Assembly (NCBI GenBank): GCA_046566145.1
Contig: JBKHXF010000024.1
Span: forward strand, 1 to 31,922
Length of the DNA: 31,922 nt
Direction: 5' to 3'
Origin: JBKHXF01 sp046566145
GTDB taxonomy: Bacteria > Actinomycetota > Nitriliruptoria > Nitriliruptorales > Nitriliruptoraceae
Shown here: piece by piece, positions 30,320 through 31,922 of the stretch
Layout: each line of letters opens with the position of its first letter
Position numbering within the stretch: position 1 is the first letter of the stretch
Translations under genes and position numbers: made by a program
The notes under the pieces: model-generated
What the model was told of the DNA's origin: nothing
What the model saw: the letters and a program-made list of their open reading frames with translations, nothing else
The model's database searches: none

Positions 30320-31922
30320 CTAGTCCGTCGTGCCGTCCACTGGTGGCAGCGGAGGAATGAAGTCCTGGTGGACCCGCGTGAGGTAGTCGGTCGCGGTCGC
30401 TTCCGTGGACACGATGTCCAGCTCACGCCTCAGTGCTTCGTGGCGGCGAGCTGCGGCTTCAAGCAGCCGCCCCCAGGTCATGACGAAGACCTGGAACTCC
30501 GATGAGATGTGCGCCAAGTCTGGGGCGCCGGTACCTCGGACCTGATTGCGCAGCGTGCCATCGATCGCCGTCCCGACCAGCCAGAAGTCCCATCGATGCT
30601 GGGAATCCGTCACTTCCGCGTGGCTCGTAATCGCGGTGGCGTACTCCATGACCTGCGAGTAGTCCGCCATGTTGAGCGTCCGACTGGCCCGCTTCAGCTC
30701 CACGACCAGATGGCGGCGGCCCTCCGACTCGGGCAAGTGACGGTAGAAGACCATGTCCACTCGCCCCGACTTGCCCGAGGGCGTCGTCACAGGCTTCGAA
30801 GCGAAGAGGCGGTCTGAGTTGGCAGCCTCGACGGCGCTCCGCACGACGCGGGTGAGCCCCGCCTCGTTGAGGCTCTGCGTCCACTCGTCGCCGAAGACCC
30901 ACGGCTCACGAACAAGCATGGGGTGGAGTTGGTCCACCTCGCGGAACTCCTGGCGGGTCTCGTCGGCGTAGAGGAGCCGCCGTAGCCCCAAGAGGAAGTC
31001 GAGCCGTTCGGCCACGGTGTTTGCAGCGCGGACGATCTTCGATAGCTCGGTGCGATCGAGCAGTTCTTCCAAGGCGTTGCGCTCGTCGTCCGTAAGCTCC
31101 AACACGGCGTTCAGGAGACGCCGGGTCCCGGCTGCATCGGAGCGCATCGCTTCGCGCAGGAGTCCGAGCGAGAGCTTGTGATCCTTCGCTGACCTCCCAA
31201 GACGGGGGCTGGCGACGACTGCCGCCACCTCGAACAGCTGCCGCTCGATCCGTTCGGAGGGCGACGTTGGTTCGCCCCCATACGGATAGCTGCCCTCCTC
31301 CTTCCAGCCTTGGATCAGTGCAGCTCGCCGCTTGTCCGTCTGGCCGTGCAGGAACGTACGAAGAGCGCTCTCGGCGGCATCCAGCAGTTGGCGATGCCGA
31401 ACCTGCGGGACGTGCAGGTCGGCGTGGCCCATGAGGTCTGGGTCTGCGAACCCGGACCAGAGGACGTATGCGGTCCAGTGGAAGGGCGCTCCGGGTCGCC
31501 CCGCGAGCTCGTAGTCGGTGACCACGAGTCCGTGCTCGTCGCAGAGCATCATGAGCGGCGACTTTGGGTCACGGTGCCACTCGATCACGACCAGCTTGGG
31601 AGCACCGTGACTGAACAGGACGTCGGGATCGGCGTCGATCTCAATGTCGTGGCGCGCGGCGATGAGATCAGCCGGCTCGAGCGGTCGGCCATTGGAGTAG
31701 ACGGATACACCATCGAGAGCGTGCAGCGATGGTGCGAGTCGCGCCGTCAGACGGTCGCGGAAGTGCTCGGCCGTGAGTTGTCCGGCCTTGTCTGACTGGG
31801 CTGTACGAATCCGGACCGTCGTCCCCGTTGGCTCGTCAGCGGGCGTCGGCCCGTCGAACTGGAACGCCTTGGCGTTCTGGCCCGTGCCCTCGATCGTTGT
31901 CAGTTGCCGTTCGTCGTGGGCC
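30320..31922 (-). CDS. GHKL-type ATPase and PD-(D/E)XK nuclease fusion (5' end outside window)
   Basis: At least 533 residues; the reading frame stays open to the last base, so the start lies beyond the window. An internal GTG at 31588 is not the start because the conserved upstream part continues in frame. The first visible residues include GTTVRIRTAQ, the GTxVxI strand typical of GHKL ATPases of the MutL/Hsp90 type, then EHFRDRLTARLAPSL and a VYSNGRPLEPADL strand-turn like the end of those domains. A central helical region follows. The C-terminal part has the nuclease core GRVDMVFY (Asp codon 30755-30757), then HLVVELKRAS (Glu 30698-30700, Lys 30692-30694): D...ExK, resembling Shedu/DUF4263-type PD-(D/E)XK nucleases. 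Lower GC than the host genes. Candidate defence protein of the element; nuclease call firmer than ATPase call. Confidence 0.75.
   Translation of the reverse strand, partial: AHDERQLTTIEGTGQNAKAFQFDGPTPADEPTGTTVRIRTAQSDKAGQLTAEHFRDRLTARLAPSLHALDGVSVYSNGRPLEPADLIAARHDIEIDADPDVLFSHGAPKLVVIEWHRDPKSPLMMLCDEHGLVVTDYELAGRPGAPFHWTAYVLWSGFADPDLMGHADLHVPQVRHRQLLDAAESALRTFLHGQTDKRRAALIQGWKEEGSYPYGGEPTSPSERIERQLFEVAAVVASPRLGRSAKDHKLSLGLLREAMRSDAAGTRRLLNAVLELTDDERNALEELLDRTELSKIVRAANTVAERLDFLLGLRRLLYADETRQEFREVDQLHPMLVREPWVFGDEWTQSLNEAGLTRVVRSAVEAANSDRLFASKPVTTPSGKSGRVDMVFYRHLPESEGRRHLVVELKRASRTLNMADYSQVMEYATAITSHAEVTDSQHRWDFWLVGTAIDGTLRNQVRGTGAPDLAHISSEFQVFVMTWGRLLEAAARRHEALRRELDIVSTEATATDYLTRVHQDFIPPLPPVDGTTD

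Larger units (their letters stand above)
28765..31922. mobile_element. Left end of an element integrated at tRNA-fMet
   Basis: A tyrosine integrase gene begins 288 bases after the 3' end of a tRNA gene, the usual arrangement for integrative elements and genomic islands using a tRNA attachment site. Codon and base composition shift towards lower GC in the gene at 30320-31922. The duplicated tRNA 3' end that would mark the far boundary is not in the window, so the element continues to the right. The exact crossover base is not determined; the T-arm/acceptor region (about 28735-28764) is the likely attachment core. Confidence 0.7.

Noticed and set aside
31586..31588. GTG at 31588 as start of the ATPase-nuclease gene
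   Set aside because: The frame stays open upstream to the end of the window and encodes a GTxVxI strand and flanking helices typical of an ATPase domain, so the gene is 5'-truncated by the window.

Overview
The window is very GC-rich DNA with many GTG starts and terminator hairpins lacking U-tracts. It carries a set of families typical of Actinobacteria: UPF0182, a YlbL-type PDZ/Lon-like protease, a DUF2342 metalloprotease, a DivIVA-domain protein and an F420/FMN-type split-barrel protein. A deep-branching actinobacterium (Nitriliruptoria- or Acidimicrobiia-like) is my inference; the sequence itself only supports high-GC actinobacterium.

Layout. 1-175: a broken histidine-kinase end running into a terminator hairpin. 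201-3348: a secreted LVIVD-repeat protein (-) diverging from a soluble receiver-kinase hybrid (+). 3389-8703: a YyaL/DUF255 thioredoxin-like protein, two alpha/beta hydrolases (one with an SCP2-like N-terminal domain), a small zinc-ribbon protein and an FMN-type split-barrel protein. 8844-10821: a two-gene minus operon of a Fic-fold protein with a degenerate active motif and a HAD-IB phosphatase. 10989-11871: a strong promoter, a structured leader and an RlpA-like cell-wall protein with its terminator. 11872-12443: non-coding, containing a tight cluster of seven DnaA-box-like sites. 12444-28562: a long, mostly plus-strand block of envelope, protease and division functions: YgjP-like metallopeptidase, DUF2342 (-), SDR epimerase, small membrane protein, membrane-anchored subtilase, small Ala/Pro-rich protein, YlbL-like S16 protease, large membrane histidine kinase, FecR-like protein, a DivIVA protein with a phage-head-protein-like C-terminus, and UPF0182.

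28687-31922: an initiator tRNA-Met gene followed directly by a perfect terminator hairpin, a set of phased short repeats, a tyrosine integrase, and, convergent to it, the 3' part of a lower-GC gene encoding a GHKL-type ATPase fused to a PD-(D/E)XK nuclease domain. This is the left end of an element integrated at the tRNA. It continues past the window, and the ATPase-nuclease is its best candidate for an anti-phage defence cargo.

Themes. Many plus-strand genes are preceded by a recurring TANNNT -10 element, one of them placed so that the transcript would be leaderless. The host block is rich in cell-envelope quality-control and peptidoglycan functions. The three most interesting items are the DivIVA/gp7-like fusion, the DnaA-box cluster away from any dnaA gene, and the ATPase-nuclease fusion in the tRNA-borne island.
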